A stretch of DNA of 64,000 bases from Arthrobacter sp. ISL-85 (GCF_018613675.1 NZ_JAGGPQ010000005.1:124001-188000), one strand, 5' to 3'; positions 35,563 through 44,763 are shown, counted from the first letter of the stretch. Numbers and translations are program-made. Notes: generated by a model from the letters alone, not told the origin.

Positions 35563-36801
35563 ATGGAGCCTGATGTAAAGCCCCGGCGCCGGGGGACTGC
35601 CAAGAAAATCCTTGCCGTGGCAGCCGTATGTATCCTGGCTGCCGTGGGCGGGGTTTTCGCCGCCGTCGCTCCGGGCCTTGCGGGTGGACCCCTTGAATCG
35701 GAGGCAGGCTCCGCTCTGCGGACTTCGCCGGGCATCGCATCGCCCGTCGTGCCGCCGGTCAAGCTTGACGTGGTTCCCACCAACAATGCCAAGCAGGTGA
35801 ATCCGGCCGCCCCGGTGTCCCTGAAGGTGGGCAACGGGATCATCCAGCGCGTCACCCTCGCCAGCATTTCGGGTAAGACGATCGACGGCAGCATTGACGC
35901 CAGCGGGACGTCATGGACCGCCACCGCGCCCCTGGAGTTCAACACCGAGTACAGCTACACCTACGTGGTCAAGGACACTGCAGGGCGGGAAACCAGCACA
36001 ACCCAGTCCTTCAACACCGTCTCCAGCTCGCATGAGGCTGACGCCGCCATCTACCCGCTGAACGGCATGAAGGTTGGTGTAGGACAGCCCCTGCAGATCA
36101 TCTTCAGCGAGCCCGTGACGAACCGCGCCGCGGTGGAAAAGGCCATCAAGATCACCACCACGGCAGGACAGGCCGGGGCGTTCCACTGGTACAGCGACAC
36201 CATGGTCAGGTACCGCCCCGAAAACTTTTGGGCAGCCAACTCCACTATCACCATGGACATGCAGCTCTTCGGCGTTGACCTTGGAAACGGCCAGATTGCG
36301 AACTTCAACAAGAAAGTCAATGTCGCCATTGGGGACAAGAAGGTGGCCATCGCCGACGCCACGGCCCACACGTTCACGCTGAGCATCAACGACCAGCCCG
36401 TCAAGACCCTGCCCGTCAGTATGGGGGACAAGCGCTTCCCCTCCGCCAAGGGATACGCGGTACTGATGGAGAAGAACCGGTTCGACCACTTCAGGGCGGC
36501 AACCATCGGGCTGAAGCCCGGAGATCCCGCCTACTACGGTGAGGCTGACGTCGAATACACCATCCGCCTCACCCTGAGCGGTGCCTACATCCACCAGGCG
36601 CTCGAGTCCGCGTATCCGTACATCGGGAACACCAACGTATCCCACGGCTGCATCGGGTTCCTCCCGGACGGGGCAGCCTGGGTGTTCGACAACATGGGAA
36701 CCGGTGACGTGGTCCAGATCATCAACACCGAAGGTGACTACGCTGCGAACACCGACGGGTATGGCGACTGGAACATTCCATGGAGCGAGTACGACAACTG
36801 A
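35563..36801 (+). CDS. L,D-transpeptidase (LdtMt2-like, Ig domains plus YkuD)
   Basis: A 412-residue wall enzyme that makes 3-3 cross-links. It has a cytoplasmic RRR head, one anchor helix (about 14-36), two Ig-like domains (about 60-160 and 165-265) and a YkuD domain. The catalytic centre is His344 ... Ser360-His361-Gly362-Cys363 with correct spacing. The C-terminal DGYGDWNIPW matches the LdtMt2 class. The residue after the hydrophobic one in SHGC-h-N is Gly365 instead of Asn. There is no lipobox. TAGGAT 7 nt before the ATG suggests a leaderless message. Confidence 0.93.
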   Translation: MEPDVKPRRRGTAKKILAVAAVCILAAVGGVFAAVAPGLAGGPLESEAGSALRTSPGIASPVVPPVKLDVVPTNNAKQVNPAAPVSLKVGNGIIQRVTLASISGKTIDGSIDASGTSWTATAPLEFNTEYSYTYVVKDTAGRETSTTQSFNTVSSSHEADAAIYPLNGMKVGVGQPLQIIFSEPVTNRAAVEKAIKITTTAGQAGAFHWYSDTMVRYRPENFWAANSTITMDMQLFGVDLGNGQIANFNKKVNVAIGDKKVAIADATAHTFTLSINDQPVKTLPVSMGDKRFPSAKGYAVLMEKNRFDHFRAATIGLKPGDPAYYGEADVEYTIRLTLSGAYIHQALESAYPYIGNTNVSHGCIGFLPDGAAWVFDNMGTGDVVQIINTEGDYAANTDGYGDWNIPWSEYDN

Positions 36802-36802
36802 G

Positions 36803-37603
36803 TCAGTTGGCGAACGGCAGGCGCTGCAGCCGCTGGCCTGTTTCCGCGTTCCGCCGGCGTGCCTGCGACAACCTGGTGAACTCCCTGTTCCGCCGTTCGG
36901 CTACGACGGCGGCCAGGTAGTCATCCGGACCGGTCCCCGGCGGCGGGGGCGGGGCCACGTGTGCCGACAGTTCCTCGGCGATCGCCTGCGCCATACCGGC
37001 CCGGGACAGCGGAGCCATCCGCCCTGCCTGGCGGATGAACTGGGCGGCCCTGCGCGCCGTGGCGTCGGGGATGCGCCCAATGTCGGCCGCGGCAGCCCAC
37101 GCCTGCAGGTAGGGCGGCACGAAAACCGGAACGGCTGCTTCCGCGGGAACCCGGCTGCGCACGGCGTAGGTTCCGGCGAGCAGGTCGCCGAGCCGCCTGG
37201 ATTTGTCATTGAAGAGCGCCACGGCGAGGGCGAGCCCGCCGAATGTCAGGTAGATCTCGAGGAATCCGGTCAGCCCGCGGATCATGGCGTGCCGGAACCG
37301 GATGGCGCCGCCGTCCTCACGCACTACCCGCAGACCCGTTGCCAGTTTGCCGAGCGACCTGCCCCGGCTTAGTGTTTCCACTCCCACCGGCAGCACCACC
37401 AGGCAGAATACGACGGCGGCCAGGCCAAGGGCGCGGGCAGCGGCACCGTCCAGGTCAGCACCGGCGGCGGACAGGCCAACCATGAAGAGCACGAGCAGGA
37501 CCACGTGGGCGACGACATCGATGACCAGGCCAAGGGCCCGGGCAGCAAAGCTGGCGGGCCGGAGCTCGAGTACGACTGCCTCGCCGGTGATTATATGGCT
37601 CAC
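36803..37603 (-). CDS. RDD family membrane protein
   Basis: A 266-residue protein whose first 150 residues hold the RDD domain: FAARALGLVIDVVAH (Arg and Asp) in helix 1, a second helix near 50-70, and RGRSLGKLATGLRVVRE with the later DKSRRLGDLLAGT. RDD proteins are mostly uncharacterised; a few are ion exchangers. The C-terminal 110 residues are soluble, with a Pro stretch. GTG 37603 has AAGGA upstream. It is divergent from the SpoIIM-like gene, and such RDD-SpoIIM pairs near moxR-DUF58 are common in Actinobacteria. Confidence 0.87.
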   Translation of the reverse strand: MSHIITGEAVVLELRPASFAARALGLVIDVVAHVVLLVLFMVGLSAAGADLDGAAARALGLAAVVFCLVVLPVGVETLSRGRSLGKLATGLRVVREDGGAIRFRHAMIRGLTGFLEIYLTFGGLALAVALFNDKSRRLGDLLAGTYAVRSRVPAEAAVPVFVPPYLQAWAAAADIGRIPDATARRAAQFIRQAGRMAPLSRAGMAQAIAEELSAHVAPPPPPGTGPDDYLAAVVAERRNREFTRLSQARRRNAETGQRLQRLPFAN

Positions 37604-37679
37604 ACTGCGTCCTTGCCCTTCGCTGCCGGTGATGCGGACGATCCGATGGTGCGGAGGGTCAAAGTCTAATGCCGGGCGC

Positions 37680-37685
37680 TAGGCT
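37680..37685 (+). promoter_or_regulatory. -10 box of leaderless SpoIIM-like promoter
   Basis: TAGGCT, 6 nt before the GTG at 37692. Confidence 0.6.
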
Positions 37686-37691
37686 GTAGCC

Positions 37692-38684
37692 GTGGACATG
37701 GATGCCTTCGCCGCCGTTAACGCCGACAAGTGGGCGCGGCTGCAGGAGCTGGCCGGCAAAGGCAGGCTCACGGGTGCCGAGTCCGATGAATTGCTGACGC
37801 TCTACCAGTCAACGTCCGGCCACCTGTCACTGGTCCGCTCCGTGGCCCCGGAGAGCGGGTTGTCTGCCTCCCTCTCAGCTACGCTGGCCCAAGCCAGGAC
37901 CCGCTTTACCGGTGCACGGTCCAATGCCATGGCTGACCTGGCCAGGTTTTTCGTGGTGGCCCTGCCGGCGGCGCTGTACCGGCTGACCTGGCTTACCCTG
38001 GCGTGCGGGACGGCTTTCGTCCTGATAGCCGCTGCGTACGCGGCATGGATCGGTACGTCCCCGGAGGCGCTCAGGGCCGTGGCCTCCGAGAGCGCGGCCG
38101 CCCAGTACGTGGACCAGGACTTCACCAATTACTACTCGGAGAACCCGGCAGCGTCCTTCGCCGGTGCCGTGTGGACCAACAATGCGTGGATCTGTGCGCA
38201 GGCCGTGGCCCTGGGGATCACGGGGGTTTGGGTGCCCATGATCCTGTTCGGCAATGCCCAGGGGGTGGGCATTGCCGCCGGAATCTTCGCGTCCGCCGGT
38301 AAATCCGACGTCTTTTTCAGCTATATCCTGCCGCACGGACTGATGGAGCTGACCGCCGTTTTTGTTGCCTCGGCGGCCGGACTGCGGATCTTCTGGGCCA
38401 TGGTCTCGCCCGGGTCCCGGACCAGGGGCCGGGCAGTGGCGGACGAAGGCCGGTCCCTGATCACCGTGGCCCTGGGGTTGGTCCTCGTACTGTTCGTCTC
38501 GGGACTGGTGGAAGGGTTTGTCACTCCCAGTCCGCTCCCTGCCTGGGCAAGGATCGGCATCGGCGCGGCAGTTCTCGGCGCGTACTGGATTTACGTCCTG
38601 GTGTGGGGCAGGAGGGCCTTCCTCGCCGGGGAACGCGGCGACCTCCGCCGGGAAGACGCCGGCTACGCCGAAATCGCTGCCTGA
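37692..38684 (+). CDS. Stage II sporulation protein M-like membrane protein
   Basis: A 330-residue protein with a soluble helical N-terminal (about 1-95) and five to six membrane helices. The family blocks are NNAWICAQAVALGITGVW (shown in part) and LPHGLMELTAVFVASAAG. In Bacillus, SpoIIM serves in engulfment; this organism group does not sporulate, so the name only marks homology. TAGGCT 6 nt before the GTG favours this start over ATG 37698. It may work with the RDD protein encoded next to it. Confidence 0.87.
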   Translation: MDMDAFAAVNADKWARLQELAGKGRLTGAESDELLTLYQSTSGHLSLVRSVAPESGLSASLSATLAQARTRFTGARSNAMADLARFFVVALPAALYRLTWLTLACGTAFVLIAAAYAAWIGTSPEALRAVASESAAAQYVDQDFTNYYSENPAASFAGAVWTNNAWICAQAVALGITGVWVPMILFGNAQGVGIAAGIFASAGKSDVFFSYILPHGLMELTAVFVASAAGLRIFWAMVSPGSRTRGRAVADEGRSLITVALGLVLVLFVSGLVEGFVTPSPLPAWARIGIGAAVLGAYWIYVLVWGRRAFLAGERGDLRREDAGYAEIAA

Positions 38685-38808
38685 ATCGTTGTAATCCTGC
38701 CGGGGTGGTTCCTCGCCCAGTGGAAGTCCCGGACGGTAGGCTCGTCAGCAGAATCAATCGCGCCGGCGGAATGGCACCGGCGCGGAACCCAACGGAAGTG
38801 ACGCTGCT

Positions 38809-40008
38809 GTGAATGACGAAACACCGGTCCGCGCCAAAAGCGCTGCGCCGCAGCCGGAACCTTTGCTGGATACCTCCGGGGATTCCGACGAGCCCGCGTT
38901 CTCCTGGCTGACGCCCACTGATGGCGACAACTCCGCTGGCGAAGAGCCTGCCGGCGACAAGCCCGACGCGGGAGAACCTGAAGGGGATAAGCCTGGCCGG
39001 CACGGATCCACCGCTGGGGGCAACGCCGGCCAGCCCGAGAGCCGCGCCCACCGCAAGGCGGCGGAAGCCGCCGTCGGATCCTCCGCCCCCGGAATTCATG
39101 CTGCCGGTCCGTCAGCTGCCGGACGTCCCGCCGCCGGATCGTCCGCCGCCTCCCCGCGGGAGGAGCCCGCCGGCGCCGACGGTTCGCCAGTCTTCAAGGA
39201 ACCCCTTCCCACTTCTGCCCTGCACGTCCGTCCCCCGGAGGAGGAAGTGGAGCGCCGCAATGCCCAGCGCGAAAGCGCCGCGAACGCCAAGCCCGTGGCG
39301 CCGCGCGTCATGCAGGTCCTGCTGGCCATCATCTACCCTTTCATCCTCCTGATCCTTGCCGTCCGCGCCGTGACAACGCCGCTCTTCCTCTGGGTGGAGT
39401 ACAACCGTCCCGGTTTCCCGGGCGACGGCTACGGCTTCAGCACCGACGACAGGATGACTTACGGCTCCTACGCCGTTGACTACCTCATCAACTGGTCGGG
39501 CCCCAGGTACCTGGGTGATCTGGTGCAGCGCGGCGGCGAAAAACTCTTCAAAGACGGCGAAGTCAGCCATATGGCGGACGTCAAGGTGGTCATCCTTTCC
39601 ACCTTTGGTGCCGGTGCGCTGCTGCTCCTCCTGGCGCTGATCGCCATCCTGTACCTGCGCCGGCGCAGCACTGGCGGGATACGGCGCGGCCTCTTCGCAG
39701 GCTCCATCATCACGTTGGTCCTGATACTGGGCCTGGGCACGCTGGCGGCCCTGGGGTGGCAGCAGTTCTTCACCGAATTCCACCGGATCTTCTTCGCTGA
39801 GGGGTCGTGGACCTTCAGCCTGGACGATACCCTTATCAGGCTGTTCCCCAGCCAGTTCTGGATTGACGCCGGCATCGCCATCGGCGGCCTGGTGCTCCTG
39901 GCATCCATCGTGACGCTGGTGCTCACCTGGCCCACCCGCCGCCGCCGCGGTATTGCGCGGGAGGAAAAGCAGGTGGACGCGGAGCAGGAGACGGTGGATC
40001 AGCCGTAG
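38809..40008 (+). CDS. TIGR01906 / DUF1461 family membrane protein with long disordered head
   Basis: A 399-residue protein. Residues 1-165 are acidic, Gly/Ala/Pro/Glu-rich and repetitive (EEPAGDKPDAGEPEGDKPG), predicted disordered. From about 165 there are five membrane helices with family motifs HMADVKVVI, FFTEFHRIFF and DTLIRLFPSQFW. DUF1461 relatives include a Firmicute protein linked to lipoprotein intramolecular transacylation (Lit), but that assignment does not clearly extend here. The GTG start has a weak site. Its last 10 nt overlap the convergent acyl-CoA ligase gene. Confidence 0.85.
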   Translation: MNDETPVRAKSAAPQPEPLLDTSGDSDEPAFSWLTPTDGDNSAGEEPAGDKPDAGEPEGDKPGRHGSTAGGNAGQPESRAHRKAAEAAVGSSAPGIHAAGPSAAGRPAAGSSAASPREEPAGADGSPVFKEPLPTSALHVRPPEEEVERRNAQRESAANAKPVAPRVMQVLLAIIYPFILLILAVRAVTTPLFLWVEYNRPGFPGDGYGFSTDDRMTYGSYAVDYLINWSGPRYLGDLVQRGGEKLFKDGEVSHMADVKVVILSTFGAGALLLLLALIAILYLRRRSTGGIRRGLFAGSIITLVLILGLGTLAALGWQQFFTEFHRIFFAEGSWTFSLDDTLIRLFPSQFWIDAGIAIGGLVLLASIVTLVLTWPTRRRRGIAREEKQVDAEQETVDQP

Positions 40009-41828
40009 ATTTTGGCGATCTCCGCCTGGAACTCCTGCACGACGGCGGTCCGCTTCAGTTTCAGGGACGGCGTCAGGTGTCCGGACTCCACACTGAACTC
40101 TGCGTCCAGCAGCCTGAAAGTGCGCACCGACTCCGCCTTGGACACCATCTGGTTGGCAAGATCCACCGCCTCCTGAAGGGCGGCCAGGATCTGAGGGTCG
40201 CCCGCAGCCTCATTGAGGGGGAGCGGCGGCAGGTTACGCTCAGCCCGCCAGTTGGCAACGCCTTCCGGGTCCAGGGTCAGCAGGGCTGAGACGAAGGGCC
40301 TGCCGTCGCCCACCACCACGGCGTGGGCCACCAGCTGGTGGGTGCGGATCTTTTCCTCGAGCGGCCCCGGGGCCACGTTCTTGCCGCCCGCCGTGACCAG
40401 CAGATCCTTCTTCCGGCCCGTTACGGTGAGGAAGCCGTCCTTGTCCAGGGCGCCCAGGTCGCCGGTGCGGAAGAAGCCGTCCACGAACGCCTCAGCGTTC
40501 GCCGTCGGGTTGGCGTGGTAGCCCCTGAAGACGCCGATGCCCTTAACCAGGATTTCGCCGTCCTCGGCCACACGGATGGTGGTGCCCGGAACAGGTATCC
40601 CCACTGTTCCCACCTTGGTGCGTGACGGGGTGTTGGCCGTGCAGGGCGCCGTGGTCTCGGTCAAGCCGTAACCCTCGAGGACGGGAATCCCCACGCCACG
40701 GAAGAAGTGTGCGTCCTCGGATGCCAGGGGACTGGCTCCGGAAACGGTGTATCCCACCTCGCCGCCCAGCGCCTGGCGCAGCCTCGGATAGACCAGGCGG
40801 TCGTACACCGCATGCCGGGTCCGGCTCAGCAGACCGGGACCCAGACCGTTGCCCCGGTTCTGCCGGTCCTGTTCCCGGGAGTATTCGATGGCGGCCGCCG
40901 AAGCAGCGTCGAACAGCCTACCCCTGCCTGCCACGGCGGCCTTGTGCGCTGCCGTTGCCCGGACCTTTTCGAAGATGCGCGGCACCACCAGCAGGAAGGT
41001 GGGCCGGAACGTCCCGAGGTCTTCCAGCAGCTGCGCGGCGCCGGGAGTGTGCCCCAGGGTTGCCCCCGCGGCCAGGCAGACCACCTGGACGGCCCGGGCC
41101 AGCACATGGGCCAGCGGCAGGAACATCAGGGTGCGCGCCTGGTCCTTTTGCAGGATTTCCGGCAGGAATGCAACGATGTTCCTCGCCACCAGGGCGAAGT
41201 TCCCGTGCGTGATCTCGCATCCCTTGGGCTTGCCCGTGGTGCCCGATGTGTAGACCAGCGAGGCGAGATCGGCCAGCCCCGCGCGGCTTCGTTGCCGCTC
41301 CAGCTCTGCATCGCTGACTCCGGTGCCTGCAGCGGCGAGGCTGGCAAGATCCGGGGCCTCGCCGTCGTAATCCATCCGCACCACGTTGACCAGCCGGTCG
41401 CTGAGTTCGGCAGAACCGGCCACCACGCCACCGACCAGCTGTACGATGCCGCGGTCACCTGCGAAAACGCGGCGGACCCCCGCGTCCTGGATGATCCACT
41501 GCACCTGGCTGGCGGAGGAGGTTTCGTAGATGGGCACCGTGACGCCGCCGGCGAACCAGATGGCGAAGTCCACCAGGGTCCACTCATACGAGGTGCGGGA
41601 CATGACGGCCACGGTGTCGCCGGGTTCCAGGCCCCCTGCGATCAGTCCCTTGGCAAGGGCGGTGACGTCCTGCAGGAACTTCTGGGCGGAAACATCCACC
41701 CAGCCGTTGGGCCCTTTTCGCCGGTACAGCGCGTGGGCCGGGTTGGCGGCGTGCTGCTCCAGCAGCAGGTCAGTCACGTTGCTGTCGGCGTCAAGCTCAA
41801 CCAGCAGTTCCGTGCTCGCTTCTCTCAC
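39999..41828 (-). CDS. Long-chain acyl-CoA synthetase (AMP-forming)
   Basis: A 609-residue ANL-superfamily enzyme of the FadD15-like group, activating fatty acids to acyl-CoA via acyl-AMP. Motifs: P-loop YTSGTTGKPKG, EGYGLTET (A5), FFRTGDLGALD (A7), and the catalytic Lys block near the end, TPSLKLKR. GTG 41828 has GGAGA upstream. It overlaps the DUF1461 gene tail to tail with no terminator between. It is separated from the O-mannosyltransferase by about 70 nt on the same strand. Chain-length preference cannot be read. Confidence 0.94.
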   Translation of the reverse strand: MREASTELLVELDADSNVTDLLLEQHAANPAHALYRRKGPNGWVDVSAQKFLQDVTALAKGLIAGGLEPGDTVAVMSRTSYEWTLVDFAIWFAGGVTVPIYETSSASQVQWIIQDAGVRRVFAGDRGIVQLVGGVVAGSAELSDRLVNVVRMDYDGEAPDLASLAAAGTGVSDAELERQRSRAGLADLASLVYTSGTTGKPKGCEITHGNFALVARNIVAFLPEILQKDQARTLMFLPLAHVLARAVQVVCLAAGATLGHTPGAAQLLEDLGTFRPTFLLVVPRIFEKVRATAAHKAAVAGRGRLFDAASAAAIEYSREQDRQNRGNGLGPGLLSRTRHAVYDRLVYPRLRQALGGEVGYTVSGASPLASEDAHFFRGVGIPVLEGYGLTETTAPCTANTPSRTKVGTVGIPVPGTTIRVAEDGEILVKGIGVFRGYHANPTANAEAFVDGFFRTGDLGALDKDGFLTVTGRKKDLLVTAGGKNVAPGPLEEKIRTHQLVAHAVVVGDGRPFVSALLTLDPEGVANWRAERNLPPLPLNEAAGDPQILAALQEAVDLANQMVSKAESVRTFRLLDAEFSVESGHLTPSLKLKRTAVVQEFQAEIAKIYG

Positions 41829-41895
41829 AGCAGGTCTCCGTTTCCGCTGCCATGCCGCGGCAGCGGCTCCTTCAGGTCTCTGTTGCCATCCTGCC

Positions 41896-43623
41896 CTAGA
41901 TCCAGGACGGCATCCACATCCTGACTTTCCAGTCGACGTACGGGATCACTTCGGCGGTCCAGATCGGGTAAAAAAACGCCGACAGCAGCACTGCCGCGGC
42001 CAGGAACAGGACCACCAGGTACAGCCCGGAGCGGCGGCGCCATGGCGGATCGCCGGCCCGGCCCAGGACCAGGCCCAGGCTATACACCAGGGCAAGGATC
42101 AGGAACGGTTCAAAGGACACCGCGTAGAAGTAGAACATGGTGCGCTCGGGGTACATGAACCATGGCAGGTAGCCCGCGCCGACACCGGCCAGCACCGCGC
42201 CGGCACGCCAGTCCCGGCGTCCCACCCACCAGAACAGCAGGACCACCAGCGAAATGGCCGCCGCCCACCAGATCAGCGGATTTCCGACCGACAGGATGGC
42301 GGAGGTGCACTTCTCCACGTCGCAGCCCGGCGTGCCCTGGGGCGGGGATTCGTAGAAGAACGACGTGGGCCGACCCATCACCAGCCAGCTCCAGGCGCTG
42401 GCCTGGTAGGGGTGCTCCGAACTCAGGCCCTGATGGAACTTGTACGCTTCCAGGTGATAGTGGACCAGGGACCGGACGGAGTCGGGGAGCCAGCCCCATT
42501 CTGCCGACGGGTTGCTCTCCGCCCAATGGCGGAAGTAGGCGTTGTCCGACAGGAACCAGCCTGTCCAGGTGGCCGAGTACACGATTCCTGCCACAGGCAC
42601 CATGCCAAGGAACGCGGGGACGCCGTCCCGGATGACCCCGCCGCTGATCCAGCCCCGGATGCCAGCCACGCGCCGGGCGTTGAGGTCCCACAGCACCGTG
42701 AGGAGGCCGAACCCGGCCAGGAAGAACAGGCCGGACCACTTGGTTCCCACCGCCAGGCCCATGCAGACCCCGGCTGCAACCCGCCACCAGCGCACACCCA
42801 GCCACGGCCCGGACAGCAGCACGCCTGCCGGCGGTTGTCCACCGTTCGCGGCGGCGGCGCCTGCCAGCCGTGCGGCCAGGCGGCGGCGACCATCGTCCCG
42901 GTCCATGAGCAGGGCGCCGAAGGCGGCAAGGACCCAGAACGTGAGGAAGATGTCCAGCAGCGACGTCCGGGACATCACCAGGTGGTGGCCGTCGACGGCG
43001 AGGAGCAGCCCTGCGGCGCCCGCCAGCGGAAGCGAGCGGAACAGTTTCAGGGCGACCAGGGAAACCAGCAGCACCGTGAGGGTACCCGTGAGGGCTGCCG
43101 CGAAGCGCCAGCCGAAGGGATTCTCCGGCCCGAACAGCCACATCCCCGCCGCTATCATCCATTTGCCCACTGGCGGATGGACCACATATTCGGGGGTGTT
43201 CAGCAGGACGTCCGGATTCCCGGCATTGAACGAATCATTGGCTTTGTCCGGCCAGCTGCGTTCATAGCCGCTGATGAGGTACGAGTACGCATCCTTGACG
43301 TAGTACGTCTCGTCGAACACCAGCTTGTGCGGCACCTCGAGGCGGATGAACCGGAGGAGCCCGCCAACCACCGCCGTCAGGACCGGGACCAGGATGAACC
43401 AGAGCCGCAGCGACGGCGGGTACTCCCGCCAGGATGTGCCGGTACCGATGAGCCTCGCCCGGAGCGCTTCGACAGTGAACGCTTCGTCCGGCCGGCTGAT
43501 CCAGGAATGGCCGGCTTTCCCTCCGGGCGCTACCTCAGTGGCGCCGGTACCGGTGGAGGATGCCGCCGGGCTGGGTTTCCAGGCCCCGGCGGGCCGCGTC
43601 GAGGTCTGCGTCACGAGCCCCAT
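41896..43623 (-). CDS. pmt: Protein O-mannosyltransferase (PMT family, GT39)
   Basis: A 575-residue integral membrane enzyme that transfers mannose from polyprenyl-phosphate mannose to Ser/Thr of secreted proteins. PMT signatures: LVFDETYYVKDA in the first outside loop, with the catalytic Asp-Glu, HPPVGKWMI, and late WFMYPERTMFYFY. It is homologous to M. tuberculosis Rv1002c, also beside rsmI. The ATG at 43623 has AAAGG upstream; the frame stays open through rsmI but that extension is not coding. manA in this window may supply its mannose. Confidence 0.94.
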   Translation of the reverse strand: MGLVTQTSTRPAGAWKPSPAASSTGTGATEVAPGGKAGHSWISRPDEAFTVEALRARLIGTGTSWREYPPSLRLWFILVPVLTAVVGGLLRFIRLEVPHKLVFDETYYVKDAYSYLISGYERSWPDKANDSFNAGNPDVLLNTPEYVVHPPVGKWMIAAGMWLFGPENPFGWRFAAALTGTLTVLLVSLVALKLFRSLPLAGAAGLLLAVDGHHLVMSRTSLLDIFLTFWVLAAFGALLMDRDDGRRRLAARLAGAAAANGGQPPAGVLLSGPWLGVRWWRVAAGVCMGLAVGTKWSGLFFLAGFGLLTVLWDLNARRVAGIRGWISGGVIRDGVPAFLGMVPVAGIVYSATWTGWFLSDNAYFRHWAESNPSAEWGWLPDSVRSLVHYHLEAYKFHQGLSSEHPYQASAWSWLVMGRPTSFFYESPPQGTPGCDVEKCTSAILSVGNPLIWWAAAISLVVLLFWWVGRRDWRAGAVLAGVGAGYLPWFMYPERTMFYFYAVSFEPFLILALVYSLGLVLGRAGDPPWRRRSGLYLVVLFLAAAVLLSAFFYPIWTAEVIPYVDWKVRMWMPSWI

Positions 43624-43656
43624 GCTACCTTTTGCGGCTGGAAGACCCGGCAGCAG

Positions 43657-43662
43657 TAGGCT
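43657..43662 (+). promoter_or_regulatory. -10 box of leaderless rsmI promoter
   Basis: TAGGCT, 6 nt before GTG 43669, in the 45-nt gap to the divergent pmt gene. Confidence 0.6.
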
Positions 43663-43668
43663 TGGTGG

Positions 43669-44544
43669 GTGGATCCGAACCCCAGCCCCCTTCCCGAGCC
43701 CGGCCCTTCGACGGCGGGGCGGATCGTCCTGGCCGCCACTCCCATCGGGAACACCGGCGATGCCTCCGCCCGGCTGGTGGAACTGCTGGGCACGGCGGAC
43801 ATCGTGGCGGCCGAGGACACCCGGCGCCTCCACCGCCTGGTCCAAAGCCTGGGCGTTGCCGTGGCGGGCCGGGTCATCAGCTACCACGAGCACAATGAGG
43901 CAACCCGGACGGCCGAACTCCTTGACCAGGTGCGCGCCGGCAGCACGCTGCTCATGGTGACCGACGCGGGAATGCCTGCGGTGTCGGATCCCGGTTTCCG
44001 GCTGGTGGAGGGGGCCATTGCGGCGGGACTTCCCGTCACCGCTGTCCCCGGGCCGTCGGCGGTCCTCACGGCACTGGCACTGTCCGGCCTGCCCACCGAC
44101 AGGTTTTGCTTCGAAGGGTTCCTGCCCCGCAAAGCCGGCGAAAGGGCCTCCCGCCTCGCGGACCTTGCGGGGGAGCGGCGCACCATGGTCTTCTTCGAGG
44201 CACCACACCGGCTTGAAGCCATGCTGCGGGCCCTGCGGGAGAGGTTCGGCCCGGACCGTCCCATCGCCGTGTGCCGGGAACTGACCAAGACGTACGAGGA
44301 AGTCATTCGCGGCAGCGTGGGCGAACTCCTCCAGTGGGCTGAGGACAATGAGGTTCGCGGCGAGATCGCCGTGGTTGTGGGCGGGGCCCCCGAGCAGGCC
44401 GCCGGCACCCCCGAGGACCACGTGGCCGCAGTCAATGAACTGGTGGCCCAGGGCATCCGGTTGAAGGAGGCAGTGGCCGCCGTCGCCGAAGACGTCCGGG
44501 TCAGCAAGCGGGAGCTCTACTCGGCGGTCCTTGCTGCGCGGTAG
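43669..44544 (+). CDS. rsmI: 16S rRNA (cytidine-1402-2'-O)-methyltransferase
   Basis: SAM-dependent enzyme of the tetrapyrrole-methylase fold (291 residues), modifying C1402 in the ribosomal P site. Motifs: LAATPIGNTGDAS, AAEDTRRL, VTDAGMPAVSDPG and AVPGPSAVLTAL are typical of RsmI. The first 20 residues are Pro-rich and variable. GTG 43669 is fixed by TAGGCT 6 nt upstream. It is divergent from pmt, as in mycobacteria (Rv1002c/Rv1003). Confidence 0.95.
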   Translation: MDPNPSPLPEPGPSTAGRIVLAATPIGNTGDASARLVELLGTADIVAAEDTRRLHRLVQSLGVAVAGRVISYHEHNEATRTAELLDQVRAGSTLLMVTDAGMPAVSDPGFRLVEGAIAAGLPVTAVPGPSAVLTALALSGLPTDRFCFEGFLPRKAGERASRLADLAGERRTMVFFEAPHRLEAMLRALRERFGPDRPIAVCRELTKTYEEVIRGSVGELLQWAEDNEVRGEIAVVVGGAPEQAAGTPEDHVAAVNELVAQGIRLKEAVAAVAEDVRVSKRELYSAVLAAR

Positions 44545-44552
44545 CGGGCTGG

Positions 44553-44570
44553 GGCGCCGCTCCCGGCGCC
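44553..44570 (+). terminator. rsmI hairpin
   Basis: Perfect 7-bp arms (44553-44559, 44564-44570) with loop CTCC, 9 nt past the rsmI stop; no T run follows. Confidence 0.5.
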
Positions 44571-44605
44571 ATGGCGCTGCGCTGCGCTCCTGGCTGTGCT
44601 GCTGG

Positions 44606-44623
44606 GCTGTGCAGCTGCACAGC
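44606..44623. repeat. 18-bp perfect palindrome
   Basis: GCTGTGCAGCTGCACAGC in the 219-nt gap between rsmI and gabD. It could be a second rsmI hairpin or a protein site upstream of gabD. Confidence 0.5.
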
Positions 44624-44763
44624 GGGGCGGCATTTCCACAGTGCGCAACGGCGTAGACCACGGGGGTGCCCCGCAGTAGTCTGGCTGTTAATCAGCCCCA
44701 TGATCCCGGTCACTTCCGGCCGCGGCCACGGGCTGCCACAACCCTACTGACGAGGGAGTCATC

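Noticed and set aside
43624..44661. N-terminal extension of the O-mannosyltransferase frame
   Set aside because: The frame is open but is antisense to rsmI, and the known PMT family begins near 43623, where a ribosome site is present.
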